This document shows, piece by piece, positions 52,950 through 64,000 of a stretch of DNA of 64,000 nucleotides. The notes under the pieces were generated by a model, which was given only the letters and a program-made list of their open reading frames with translations, searched no databases and had not been told where the DNA came from. The position numbers and the translations under genes were made by a program. Origin of the DNA: Protula sp. h YS-2021 (taxonomy: Eukaryota; Annelida; Polychaeta; Sabellida; Serpulidae); assembly GCA_949752745.1 (NCBI GenBank), contig OX457026.1, forward strand, positions 33,000,911 through 33,064,910, in the 5' to 3' direction. Position 1 is the stretch's first letter. The number at the start of each line of letters is the position of its first letter.

Positions 52950-55900
52950 AGTAATACTTCATTCTGAGTGCGTACGATATTGTTTTTTGCCTGAAGCCGT
53001 AAGGCCGTACGGACTGACCCCGAAGGGGGAGGTCCGTACACACATAATTTTGCCTCGTCACACACTGTCAGTAGTTTGTCAAGAACTTGTCAGTTGATTG
53101 TCAGTTTGACAAGTTTGGCCTTGTCAGGGTCTTGACGAGTTTCTGACCAATGCTTCGTCCCACATTGACAAACACTTGTCGCTATCTTGTCAGAAACTTG
53201 TCACAAATTTGTCAAGTATTGCGTCACCATGATGTCACATGCTTTGTAAAACAAGTGAAAACACGCGGACATCCTTTTTGAGATTTATTGGGTTTTAATT
53301 AATATTACTAGAAGTTTCAAATTATCACCTCTTAAAAACATGTTTATTGGATAAACCATGATGTAAGTGCACACATCATATTCTCTGCATGTTTTGAAAT
53401 AAGTTGTGATGTTTGTAAAATGCTTGTGAAATTTGTGAAAATTGTATTATCGCCCGATGTTGCAATGAATAATGTATATTGTGTACTTACTGGCACGTAA
53501 TTAAACAGGGTGAATGGATTCGATTATTTTAGTGTTTAATATAACAAAACCTGGTGGTATAACTATCAAAATAACAACTGATGGTATAAATATCAAAATC
53601 TGCAGCTTATGCGTTCGCAAGTAAACCGCCATGTGCAATATATTATATATTACAATACTGCAAAACTTGTCAACAAATTGTCATAAAATTGTCGAAACTT
53701 GTCACAAGTTCGTCAACCTGACCAATTTGATCTGAAAGGACTGCCCTGGGAATTTCATGCCTTACAATGTGTCCGCCTCTAAAGCTTAATCTTTTAGAAA
53801 GAAACTCCATTCAGTCGTCATTTCAGAAATCAGTAAATAAATAATATCAGTTAATAAATAACAAGCATGTCCAAGGACATGACCCAGCCGAGTTACCAAA
53901 AAAGGAAAGAGAGGAAAACTCTGAAACGAATACTGTTAGGCCAAAAAATGAAGAACTTTGTTTCTGAACGTAACGTTTTCATAATTTTAATATACAAAAA
54001 CGAGTTTTCCCGGGTGGTATCTACCCAAAAAAAGGATGTTGGAGAGGTTCGGTTTTGACGATTCACGTATTTACCAACATTTACACAATTTTACAAAATG
54101 TCTAAAATTCCACCATCCCTGCCTAACATCTAAACGATTGGAGTTAAACTGTAGGAGGAGTAGCATTTTAAAGAAAAAGTTTAACATGCGCACATACATT
54201 CAAGACATTCAATAAGAATTTTATTGATATAATAGATAATCAAAAATCAGCTATCGAAATGAGTAAACAAATCCTCTTTGCCACAGTATCATTATAATAT
54301 TCGTGACTTCATCAAAATTATCAAATAACACTTTCATTTTTTTGAATGAATTGTAAACCGCCATGCGCAATAAATTACACCTTGTCAGCAACTTGTCATA
54401 AAATTGTCGGAAACTTGTCACTGGTTCGTCAACCTGACCAGTTTGATGTGAAAGGACTGACCTGGGAATTTCATGCCTTACGATGCTTCCGCCTCTAAAA
54501 CTTGATCTTTTAGAAAGAAACCCAATTCAGTCGTCATTTCAGAAATCAGTAAATAAATAATATCAGTTAATAAATAGAAAATATAAGAATTTTTTCGATA
54601 TAATATTACATCAAAAATCAGCTATCGAAAGAAGAAAAAAAATCCTCTTTCTCACAATATCATTATGTTATTCGTGACTTCATCAAAATGATCAAATGGC
54701 ACATTCAAATTTATTGGAGTTAATTTTCAAAACACTTCTATTATTTTCGTCGGACTGCTTTCAATTTATTATGAATGTTACCAAGGTAGTCCTCTCTTGA
54801 AAATATGCATTTTGATTATTTTCAATTTTTTTTTCGGGTTATTTTCAAAATGTTTTGGCTTCCAATTTAGTCCGAATGGTTCTCAGGTGAATCTTTGTTT
54901 AAAGACATACTTGTTGAGTACTTGGATAATTGTCGCAAAAAGTTGGCTCAATGGATCCTCAGTAAGAAGGATGTCTTTCTGTGCCTTTTCTGCTTTTTTC
55001 TGCTGATGTAAGTACACTTTGGGTATGGCCCCATACAGTGAAAGAGGTAAGGGGGTTAGTGTTGAGATCCGTGCCGACATTAGATGGAAGTGGGGGGCGG
55101 TTATCAAAAACAATGAAATAGGGAATTGGCGATGTGGCGACCACCTTTCAGATGTTTCACATCAAAATAACAGGGCATAACTCATTACGAGCGACAATCT
55201 TCAAGATCCGGATAACAAGACAGGAAAACCTGTTTTAGCCACCCCCTTCCAGAATCAGATGAAAAGACAAACAGTAAGACCTGCTTGTCGTGACCCGGAT
55301 GAAAAAGATTTACAGTAAAACCTTTTACAGTGACCACCTTCCAGATCCGGATAAAAAAGACGTAGAGTATAAGCTCTGTTTATAGTCGCATATTCCACAT
55401 GGTTAAACATGTTCCCATATTCATTCATATTTATATAAGATAATAATCTTAATGTTGAAATAGTACAAAATTGTAAAACTTTGTAAACAGGAGAGGCAGG
55501 CGGTGAAAAAGGATGGCAGGGGAGGAGGGCGGGGATGGCCTAACATTTGTTTTTGTTGACAAAAACAAAAAACAATGATCGTCGACTACCTAATAAAAGA
55601 GTTTGACATGTTCGGGTATTCTGATGTTGGTGTGCACAGGCCACTCTATTATAATTAGATAATAATGTTTGCGGCTGGTAACAATGCCCCTGAACATTCT
55701 TATTATACTTGATTAACTTGAACTTGGCTGGCCACAATGTCCTTAGACAATGGTGTTAATTTAAATGTTTTCAAATCGTAATTATTTTGTCTAATATTCT
55801 TTACTCGGATAGTTCGTCAATCACTTGTCAAAGATATCTTGATGAATTTGTGACAAGATATTGACAAACTAAAAATTAGGATTTGACAAATACATGACAG

Positions 55901-56321
55901 GAAAATGACAAGCCAGTGACAAAGACAAATTTTTGACAAATTTACATTGTTGAGTTAGGCATCGTCAGGATGACGAGTTTAGGGTCGTCAATCAATTTGA
56001 CGAAGTTTTGACGAATTTCTGACAAATTGACAAGTTCGAAATGACGAGTTTCTGACGAGTTATTGACGAATTATTAGCATGACGAATTATTGACAAGGTG
56101 TAAACTGACGAATTTATGACAAATTTATGACAAAGTGTTGACAAATTTTTGATTGGAATTCGTTGAATTGGGCATCGTCAAATGGACAAGGCAAAGTAGT
56201 CAGTCTCTTGTCAGTTCGACAACTTTTCGACAAATTTTTGACAAAGGCATATTATGCGTGTACACGCCCGTAGGCTAAAGGCAAAAAACAATATCGTACG
56301 CACTCAGAATGATGCATTACT
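52950..56321. mobile_element. 3.4-kb non-autonomous DNA transposon with TTGTCA/TGACAA subterminal arrays
   Basis: The left terminus AGTAATACTTCATTCTGAG continues TGCGTACGATATTGTTTTTT. The right end reversed reads AGTAATGCATCATTCTGAG and continues identically, so inverted termini run about 45 bases. Inside each end are dense arrays of TTGTCA, TGACAAGT and TGACGAGTT words (53055-53225 and 55810-56245). Smaller clusters lie at 53665-53720 and 54383-54440. Flanks CTTAAAAT and TTTATTAT could be a worn 8-bp duplication. No transposase frame is recognisable. Confidence 0.85.
53620..54700. repeat. Direct duplication inside the 52950-56321 transposon
   Basis: GTAAACCGCCATG starts both copies (53621 and about 54353). 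They share TGGGAATTTCATGCCTTAC, GTCGTCATTTCAGAAATCAG and AATCAGCTATCGAAA in the same order. The first copy carries about 345 extra bases (about 53861-54205) absent from the second. Confidence 0.8.
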
Positions 56322-57360
56322 TTTATTATATGCCTATTTTTGCTATTTTTATGTCGTGCTTCAAAATTTTACCACGCACTATTTTTGCACTCAGTATGCT
56401 CAGATGGGGTGACGCGTAATCGGTATTGCGGTCAGCGAGCATTGGTATTTGACTCGGGTTTTTGCACTTAAGAAAATAAATATTAAGTATTTATTTGCTA
56501 CGTGTAATGATTATGTCTGACGTAATACCCCCCTCTAGCCGCGGCATTATATCAGTTATATCTTTATTAATTTCAAATCAATGCACACAAAATCACCCGA
56601 AGGGCGTGTGTAAAATTACCAACAATTTACCCTTTAAAATAAATATTTACCTTCAGAAATGCCTTCCTTTCTGTCATCAGTGATAATACACTTTAATTTA
56701 TGTGCCTTAAACTCATGTGGTTTAAGAAATAACCTCACAAGCCCCCCTTATAAACAAGTATTTTCTCCCTTTCGATCGTTCCTTCTTATTTTTGTCAGGT
56801 CAACGAAGTAACTTATTTCAATTCAAGTCGCGAAATAACAACGAAACAAATACAAATGGCGTAATTATATGACATTTGTAATTAGCTGACGTTTCGTTTA
56901 CAGGCTGTACTGTATAAATATCGTCACAGTAATGACTCATTTATCGATTTTGAGGACGGTTGCAGTTGATTGTGACACACTTTCTCTTCACTTTTAAGTC
57001 CGAAAACACGTGTTTTTTTTGTTTACTCTCATCATCTGATCGCATTATGAATATGCTTATAGGGGGGCCACCATGCAATCTGGCCTATGAAAACTGCATG
57101 TTAGTTTTTTTTTATCTTTTCTTTGTACGCGGACCTCTAGGCATATAATAAATGAAAAGATGAAATGGGTAAATGCGGGTTTGGGGCTGCCATATTTATT
57201 CACATGTGATTGTAACCCCGGAAATATGACCACCAGCGAGACTGCACTAAGTGCTTGTATTTGTGGAATTTGTCATAATGGAGCGCCGTCTTGAACATAC
57301 TGAACGTGACTAATGAGAAGTGGTCCTACTTGTGAGGTTGTTGCACTTGCAGTTTGTTTT
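56322..57360. other. No gene recognised
   Basis: Noncoding by inspection. A short frame at 56960-57148 has no identifiable motif. Confidence 0.45.
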
Positions 57361-57848
57361 TATTCTTTAACGTCACTATAACGTGTTTTGATGTTTTAAC
57401 AGAATTTATTAACATTTTATTTTTTAAAAAATCTACCGTAATATAGAACGGTCACTCCCTACAATGCGTCTACTGGATGAATGGAAAGCGTACTTTTTTA
57501 TTGTCACAGAGGAGGTTTGCTTTTATTCTTTAACGTCACTATAACGTGTTTTGATGTTTCAACAGAATTTATTAACATTTTATTTTTTTTTAAATCTACC
57601 GTAATATAGAACGGTCACTCCCTACAATGCGTCTACTCGATGAAGGGAAAGCACACTTGTTTATTGTCACAGAGGAGGTTTGCTTTTATTCTTTAACGTC
57701 ACTATAACGTGTTTTGATGTTTTTTAACAGAATTTATTAACATTTTATTTTTTTTTTAAATCTACCGTAACATAGAACGGTCACTCCCTACAATGCGTCT
57801 ACTCGATGAATGGAAAGCGCACTTTTTTATGGTCACAAAGGAGGATCA
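57361..57848. repeat. 163-bp tandem repeat, three copies
   Basis: TATTCTTTAACGTCACTATA recurs at 57361, 57524 and 57687, an exact 163-base spacing. The copies are nearly identical, differing by a few substitutions and homopolymer length. The third copy diverges after GAGGAT near 57845. Confidence 0.95.
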
Positions 57849-58077
57849 ATCAAGGTGCGAAAAAAAAATAAAAACCTGTTCCAAAGAAAGTGGCAGCAGC
57901 GGCCGAGATGCAAAATATCTCCTTTGATCTGCTTTGAAAGTCCAATTCGGATTATAAGATGAAAAAAAAACGGAATTAAATTTCACAATAACGTGTATTA
58001 TACTTTTTGTGACAAAATAAAAGAGAAAAAAAACGTTGCAAAGGCATCAGGAGACGTTTTGCAATCGTCATTGGAGG

Positions 58078-58145
58078 CGCCACTGGGTTGATTAGAACGT
58101 TGGCCTGGCCTACCTTAGGTCCTGGAATCGAATCCGGCTCGAGAT
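58078..58145 (+). repeat. tRNA-derived SINE head
   Basis: TTGATTAGAACGTTGGCC (D-arm/A-box region) is followed by a B-box-like GGAATCGAATCCGG at 58124-58137. The layout is tRNA-like, but with a weak A box and no folded acceptor. Confidence 0.55.
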
Positions 58146-58298
58146 AGTAATCAGGAGATTGACGTCCTTTCTAATTTTGTAAACTTATCGAATACAGTGG
58201 GTACTTGCCTGTCACGGAATTCAAAATTAACACCTACGGTGTATTTCAACTTTTTTTTAAAGAACGCTGTACGGAAGTGTGAAGGAAACGGTTAGTAA

Positions 58299-58457
58299 CG
58301 TTTTTCTCTCGCCGTACGTCTACACAACATACAATAGTAATACTTCATTCTGAGTGTGTACGATATTGTTTTTTTTTTTTTGCCTGAAGCCGTAGGGCCG
58401 TACGGTCCGACCCCTAATAGCGTTTTTTCTCTCGCCGTACGTCTACACAACGTACAT
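58299..58457. mobile_element. Solo terminus of the 52950-type transposon between direct repeats
   Basis: AGTAATACTTCATTCTGAGT, continuing to the CCGTAGGGCCGTACGG block, lies at 58335-58414 and matches the left end of the 52950 element. It is bounded by ~36-base direct repeats (58299-58333 and 58421-58457) sharing CTCTCGCCGTACGTCTACAC. Confidence 0.75.
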
Positions 58458-58461
58458 ATTT

Positions 58462-59345
58462 ATGGAATGCCGTTTTCACATTTATTAGTGAATTATTGAT
58501 ATCAAGAATTAATTTTTGATCTCAAAAATTGATTTTTTGATATCAAGAATTAATTTTTGATCTCAAAAAATCCCTATTTTGATATCAAGAATTCATTTTT
58601 GCTATCTGTAATTGTATTTTTGATATCTCTAAATGTATTCTTGATCTCAAAAAATAATTTTTGATATCAAGAAATATTTAGAGATATCAAGAAATATTTA
58701 TTGATATCAAAAATGATTTAATGATATCTGAAATTGATTTTTTGAGATAAAAAATTCAATTCTTGAGAGCAAAAATGAAATATTTGATAGCAAAATATAA
58801 ATTTTGAGCTCAATAATTGATTTTCTATATATTGATATCAAGAAATTATTTCTGATATCATTATTTCAGACTGATACTTTTTAATTTGTATTTTGAAATC
58901 TGCAAACAATTTTTTGATCTCAAAAACTGATTCTTGATATCGAAATATCAGTCTATTTTTTAAAATAAAAAATTCAGAAACACGCATCTGTAAATAAATA
59001 ATGGCTGTCCTTGTATGTGGAATCTTTATTTTAATGTTTTACTGTACAAGAAAGAAGCAATTCTTGAGATCAAAAATTGTGTCGTTATTATTGATCTCAA
59101 TAATTCAAATTTTTATCTCCACAATTTAATTGGCGATTCGTTATATTTTATGTGAATGTGTGTCTACCGTAAGATTTTTTAGGTTTGAAAAATTGATTTT
59201 TTGATCTCAAAAATAAATTTTTGCCATCTAAAATTCAATTATTGATAGCAAAATATAAATTAATGAGATCTACATTGATTTATTGATATCTCTAAATATA
59301 TTTTGATATCAAAAATAAGCATTAAATGTTGAAACGGCATTCCAT
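58462..59345. mobile_element. Foldback element, single copy with target duplication
   Basis: It begins ATGGAATGCCGTTTT and ends with the complement AAACGGCATTCCAT. The flanks are ACATATTT (58454-58461) and ACATATTA (59346-59353), an 8-bp target duplication with one mismatch. The interior is the same GATATC/GATCTC word array as at 37666-39410. No coding sequence. Confidence 0.88.
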
Positions 59346-62300
59346 ACATATTAAAATATGTATTCAACGTTTATTTATAGGTAAAAGTTTATATACGTCA
59401 TTAGAGGATGCTGTTTTGACGTCTTAAGGAAAGTGATATAAATACAGGTTGTAACTATTTTTTTTAACTTTTGGTCGGTTTATTTCTTTGCTCTGGGCAA
59501 TCATATAAAATGCCTAGTCAACGTCTGCTTGTCGAATTTTCTATTCTTGTTTATTTGAGGCTATCAGTATCTAGTCATCAAGTTCGCTTAGTAACTAAAT
59601 CTATTTTCCTTTACAAAAATAATAACCTAACATGGCGTAACAGGTTATTATTAACAACAGAAGTGGATTGCAGACATAGCAAAGACAGGTTTTTTTTTTT
59701 AAATAATAACCTGCTTCATGAATACAGTGACATCATAACCATGATTCAATATGAAGATATTAAACCTTTTACGTTAGATTTGAAGACTGATTTTATGTGG
59801 CTGGGGCATTGTCTACTTTGAGTCGTTCACAATTCCGACTTCAAACAATTAGAAGTTCTACCGTTGTCCATTTTATTCCCATCATTGTGTTACAGGCTGC
59901 TCAATATAAGACAATACAGTTATAAGAAAGGAGAATTTCTTTAAAAAGGGTAATCTAACTTTAAAACAAACAAAAAAAAAACAAAACAAAAAAAAAAACA
60001 AAAAAACAGTACACACAAAATATGTTTGTGGGGAGGGGAGACAAAGGAAACAAATCCAAACCAATCATTTTAATAACAACTGAATTTTAAGCTTTTTATT
60101 CCATACCTTTTCGTAGCAGTTTTATCCAGCCATTAATTTTTCAACTTTTCTATGAAGACTGCGGTTGTAATTGATAATTTGATGATAGAAAACTGTTCAT
60201 TTGACCCCCCTTCTGACGTGTTTCATATTTGCCAATACTTCTGTGTTAATGGCAGCATGCCATTAAACTGAAACTAAAAAGGTGAATGGAAAACGATCCT
60301 GGCACTCGGAATTGCCAATAGTTAGTATTCTAAAATGCTAAAAGGATAATGTCACGCTGTTTGTGGATTGCCATGATTAACTCAATCTTGTACTTTAGGT
60401 CTGCACTTCACGAAGCATTCAAGCATAGTAGATATGCTGGTATGTTCGGTTGTGTCGTTTCGTCATCGTGCAATATGTAATTCGAGGGTGCAGGAAAAAT
60501 GACAACGGAAAAATGGTAACTGAAATAATGGTACTTAAATAACGGCAAACGAAAACAATTGTAAACGGAAAAAAGTAGTGTTGAAAACGGGAAAAACTGG
60601 TACAGTCAATTTAATGTTCTCAGGTATGCAATCAAGTTTTTTTCTAGCAAACAACTTTGCATGCTTACTCAACATCGAAGTAAGTTCACCCAATGCCATA
60701 GAAGCCACAACATACCAAAATGCCAGGTCGTTGCGGATTACAAGCTCCTCTTGCACATATTACATCTACTAAGCATGCAATCATTTTCTCCATTTTTAAC
60801 ACTTTGCTGTTTTTTTTGTTTTGTTTTTTTCGTTTACCATTATTTTCATTTACCGTTATTTCCGTCACCATGTTTCCATACCCAGTAATTTGCAGGTGCG
60901 ATTTTGCAAGCCCGATTACGGACTGTGTCGTTTCAATCGTTTTGTCACCTCCAAAATACGTTGTTTTCGGTCTCGTTTTTTTCAATCATGTTGTTTTAGC
61001 GAAATTGCAATGATCGCGTCTCTACATCACCTTTACTATGTTGTTTTCAGGTAGTTTTGGCGATGTCGCAACGCCCGACGTTGCAAAGGCGTTATTGCGA
61101 CGTCATTTTATTGCGCCCGTGCGATGTCGGGACAACGTATTCAGTCGATCGAATGTGCGTTGGGAATAGCTAAGCTGTGGCCCAAAATGTATGGAATGTG
61201 GTAAAAATGTGAATCTGAATAGAAAATGAATAAGACGACCGTCAGGGATTGCTCTCAGTAAATTACATCTTTTGATCGGTGCCACAGAATATCAAAAACT
61301 CAGCTGTTGTGAGACCGCTCAGATGTAGTTAGTGTAAAGAGTCATAACAGTGAAAGAAATTTCTCGCACAGTTTCAGACTCTCAGCTGGAATATTTTCCA
61401 ACACAACTCAAGATATCATCACAGCGACGTAACTTTATATTTTAGGCAGCAAATGCATAGGTCATAACAAAGTAGACAGATGCATTTATGTTCCGAGAAA
61501 AAAGTCAAATTTTTAGGAAATCAGTGGCAAAAGCCCCCAAAAATCGCTCCCAAGGTGAGGCTTTTCAGCACATTTATAGAAAACCGTCCTGTAAGTTGGC
61601 CACTTTTTCAACGGTTTTGAGTTTACCTTCTATGTAGCCCCTATTGAGCAGAGCTTCAAAAATTCTCACCTACTGTTTTTCAAAATTAGACCATAAAAAC
61701 TTTCACACTCCTTAAATTCTCACATCGTTGTCCTTCATTTTTGCATGTTTTTGAAAGGATCTGTAATGGTTTCCATTTCCGGTGACTTCATTAGGATGTC
61801 ACTTGGTTGTGACCCCAACATCTATACACCGTCGATTTTCTGGCCTCTTTACAACGCCAATTTTCCCATGTTTATTCAATGTATACCAGTGATGTTGATA
61901 AGATGTCAAGAAAAGTTAGAGTTTGGCCACATCTAAATAGTGAAAGTGAAAGGGCCTCTCATGGGCTCTTGCAGGACTACCGCGTATCTTCCTTGATCAA
62001 CTGTTTCGACATTAAGTATTGACGTGTTATGTTTTAGGCATTAAGTGGAGTACGGTGAAACTTCTCTTCAATATTAGGGGTTAAATGAAGTGCATAAATA
62101 TAGTCATCTGGTGATTCAGATTTCTGCAAGTTTCGCAAATGTTTTCAAGATATGCATTCCGACTCCTACATTGCCTGGATATAGAGATCAACCATGCAAT
62201 TCATTGTAGGTGTAAACTTAACGAAGTTAAAACCTTACTCTGTTACCAAAGCTTCTCGTGTTATTCCATTTTTGTGGTCTTAGGTCAAACTGTAGAAGAT

Positions 62301-64000
62301 TGAAAACGGACAAAAACAAGGACGAAAAATTCAGGAGCGCGGAAGTTGTTTCGCACAGTTAATGAAGAAAAAGGACATACATATTCTGCGCTACCGAATG
62401 ATCCAAGGGTGGTTATTCCGATAGAGACAACTACACTATCCCCGCCACTGCCAGATTGTTACTGTCCTGAAGTCTAAACATCGTTGCTTTTCCGATATCT
62501 GTACAAAAAATGTCATACAGAATACAAAAATTATAGAGAGAATTTAATTTTGGCGAATTTTGGATTTTCCCAACTCGAAAAAATCTCGAAATTAAAAATC
62601 GGCTCTGGTACTTTGTTTTTTTTTTAAATTTTAGACCCATTCTACCGTCACGCAAAATTTCGAGTAAATTTAATATTTGTAGAATGGGCAGTTTTTTCCA
62701 AAGTGGGCCACATTCCCAGAAAATTTTACTGCTGTCCGACGAAAACCGAAAGAGGATAGCGAAAAAAAAAAAACGGTTGGTAGACCGCTGGAAGGAATGG
62801 ACAGGCGACAGAGGCCTGACTGTTTCTCACTGTGGAGCTGGAAGTGAAATGCCTGAACCCTGCACTGTTCGACGGGTTTTTACTATAGTTTCACTGTATA
62901 CCACGTTAAGCACCAGTAAACATGTTTACATGCTTTATTTTTTCAAGTAGCACTTCTAATGTGAAACCAAAACTCACTTAATTTTGCGTCACATCTTGAT
63001 CGATCATTCTAAATATGGTTATGTGTAAACAGGTTTGGCTACAGGCGTACCGGTGTGAAGATCGAAGTGCTGAAAGCTGGCTCTTCTTGCAAAATTTGGC
63101 CCGCCTCTTCCAAAAAATAAGAATAAAATGACTAGTCGACAAGAACTGCCGAATAAAATTTATTGTGTCCAAAGTACCGAAAACTGATCTATTTTTAATT
63201 TAATTTTCGCTTATTCTGTATTGGTCAATTAAACACGCGTCTGGTAGGAGACTGGTTACAAGATCATTGTCGGATGTGAAAGCAATCGAACAAGACTTGC
63301 AGGAGCAGCATTTTATAAATTATAATCTAAAGTAATACAATCCAGATCGACCAGTGCATACAAAACATCAGTGAACACGGATATATCCTATAATTTCAAT
63401 TGAGACCTATTTAATTTCTTGTTTTTGTGAACAGAAAAAAACACGCCACCCTGGTCAGATCCATACTTCTACAATCCCCAGTTTCCATTTATCCTTTTAA
63501 AGTTTTATAGACACAAAGGAATGATTTTTATACTACCTTTTCTGGAAATATAATCTAAATTCATAATGAAAAATTCAGAGAAAACAACAAATTACAAATT
63601 CACAGGAATCACCGTCAAATATTTAAAAACACTTGCAACATGTAATTATATGCAACATGTTTCAGTTCTGGGATACCTTCCCCGGAAGAGGAGTTCATTA
63701 ACACAGAAAAAGACAGTGCAAGAGTCATGCAGCGTATGCCAGCGGCTTGACCTATGCTGTCACTCCTCAAGAACGGAGGCACGATCACAACTGTCTTTCT
63801 GGAAAACGCTGTAATCCTAAGTGTAGTAATAAGAACACAATTTTACTCACGATACTAAACAGCTTAGTAGGAGAGAGGGAAGTTCAGAAAAAGGAAAATA
63901 TATCTTTCAGTCTTTCAAACCTAGCAAGCAACAATCACACCAGGTTTGAGCAACCCCCGAGGTCCAGCGACTGAGAAATCTGACAGAAAAGAGTTTTATA
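59346..64000. other. No gene recognised to the right edge
   Basis: Several short frames (for example 59471-59821 and 62684-62950) are open but resemble no family and show no supporting splice context. The only structure I can support is an imperfect inverted repeat at 60486-60900. Confidence 0.4.
60486..60900. mobile_element. Imperfect inverted-repeat element (MITE-like)
   Basis: The left arm has GGTGCAGG, AACGGAAAAATGGTAACTG and AATAACGG words. The right arm, reversed, has GCACCTGC, GTGACGGAAATAACGG and AATGGTAAACG in the same order. The arms are about 100 bases and the middle is unrelated. No coding sequence. Confidence 0.5.

Noticed and set aside
59471..59821. 116-codon plus-strand frame
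   Set aside because: Low complexity, poly-F and poly-N stretches, and no family resemblance.

Overview
This is eukaryotic, AT-rich, intron- and transposon-dense DNA from an animal, most likely a marine lophotrochozoan and plausibly a mollusc. The evidence is: spliced orthologues of metazoan genes (PEX5, PDE6D), a ZNFX1-type helicase, a DIRS-type retroelement, an L2/CR1-type LINE, a GIN/KRBA2-type integrase fragment, tRNA-derived SINE heads, and a SINE family whose tail reads like SINEs I associate with molluscs. The species call is inference.

Three host protein-coding loci can be supported. (1) At the left edge, minus strand, are the first five coding exons of the peroxisomal import receptor PEX5 (exons between 3221 and 976). 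They cover the N-terminal WxxxF half; the TPR half lies beyond position 1. (2) On the plus strand is a complete six-exon PDE6D gene (25480-31682), the prenyl-binding lipoprotein chaperone, predicted at 147 residues. Its exons are 26-126 bases long and its introns carry a DNA transposon, a SINE, a 159-bp tandem array and a long AT microsatellite. (3) On the minus strand is a ZNFX1-like SF1 helicase (large exon 48730-51702, with a candidate upstream exon at 51900-52006). It ends abruptly after one NFX1-type zinc-finger unit.

Most of the rest is repetitive. 4.3-8.6 kb: several palindromic elements and short tandem arrays. 11.0-13.5 kb and 17.3-17.8 kb: an unusual array of short inverted GTCACGACCCGTGAC-like words, interrupted by a decayed DIRS-type retroelement on the minus strand (gag-like pieces, RT with YFDD, shifted RNase H and tail domain). 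17.8-22.5 kb: a plus-strand LINE split by a 2.3-kb insertion and lacking its RT core. 29.6-30.9 kb: eight copies of a 159-bp unit between short inverted termini, in PDE6D intron 4. 35.9-40.7 kb: further arrays associated with a GTCCGTCCG box, and a nested pair of foldback elements built of GATATC/GATCTC words (37.7-39.4 kb); a third copy is at 58.5-59.3 kb with a clear 8-bp target duplication. 43.6-44.0 kb: remnant of a GIN/KRBA2-like integrase C-terminus. 52.9-56.3 kb: a 3.4-kb non-autonomous transposon with matching termini and subterminal arrays of TTGTCA/TGACAA words. 57.4-57.8 kb: three copies of a 163-bp unit.

The genes have no operon-like relationship. They are ordinary neighbouring metazoan loci set in mobile DNA. 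The most unusual material is the non-coding repeat architecture: several distinct element families appear to be built almost entirely from dense two-orientation copies of a short word.
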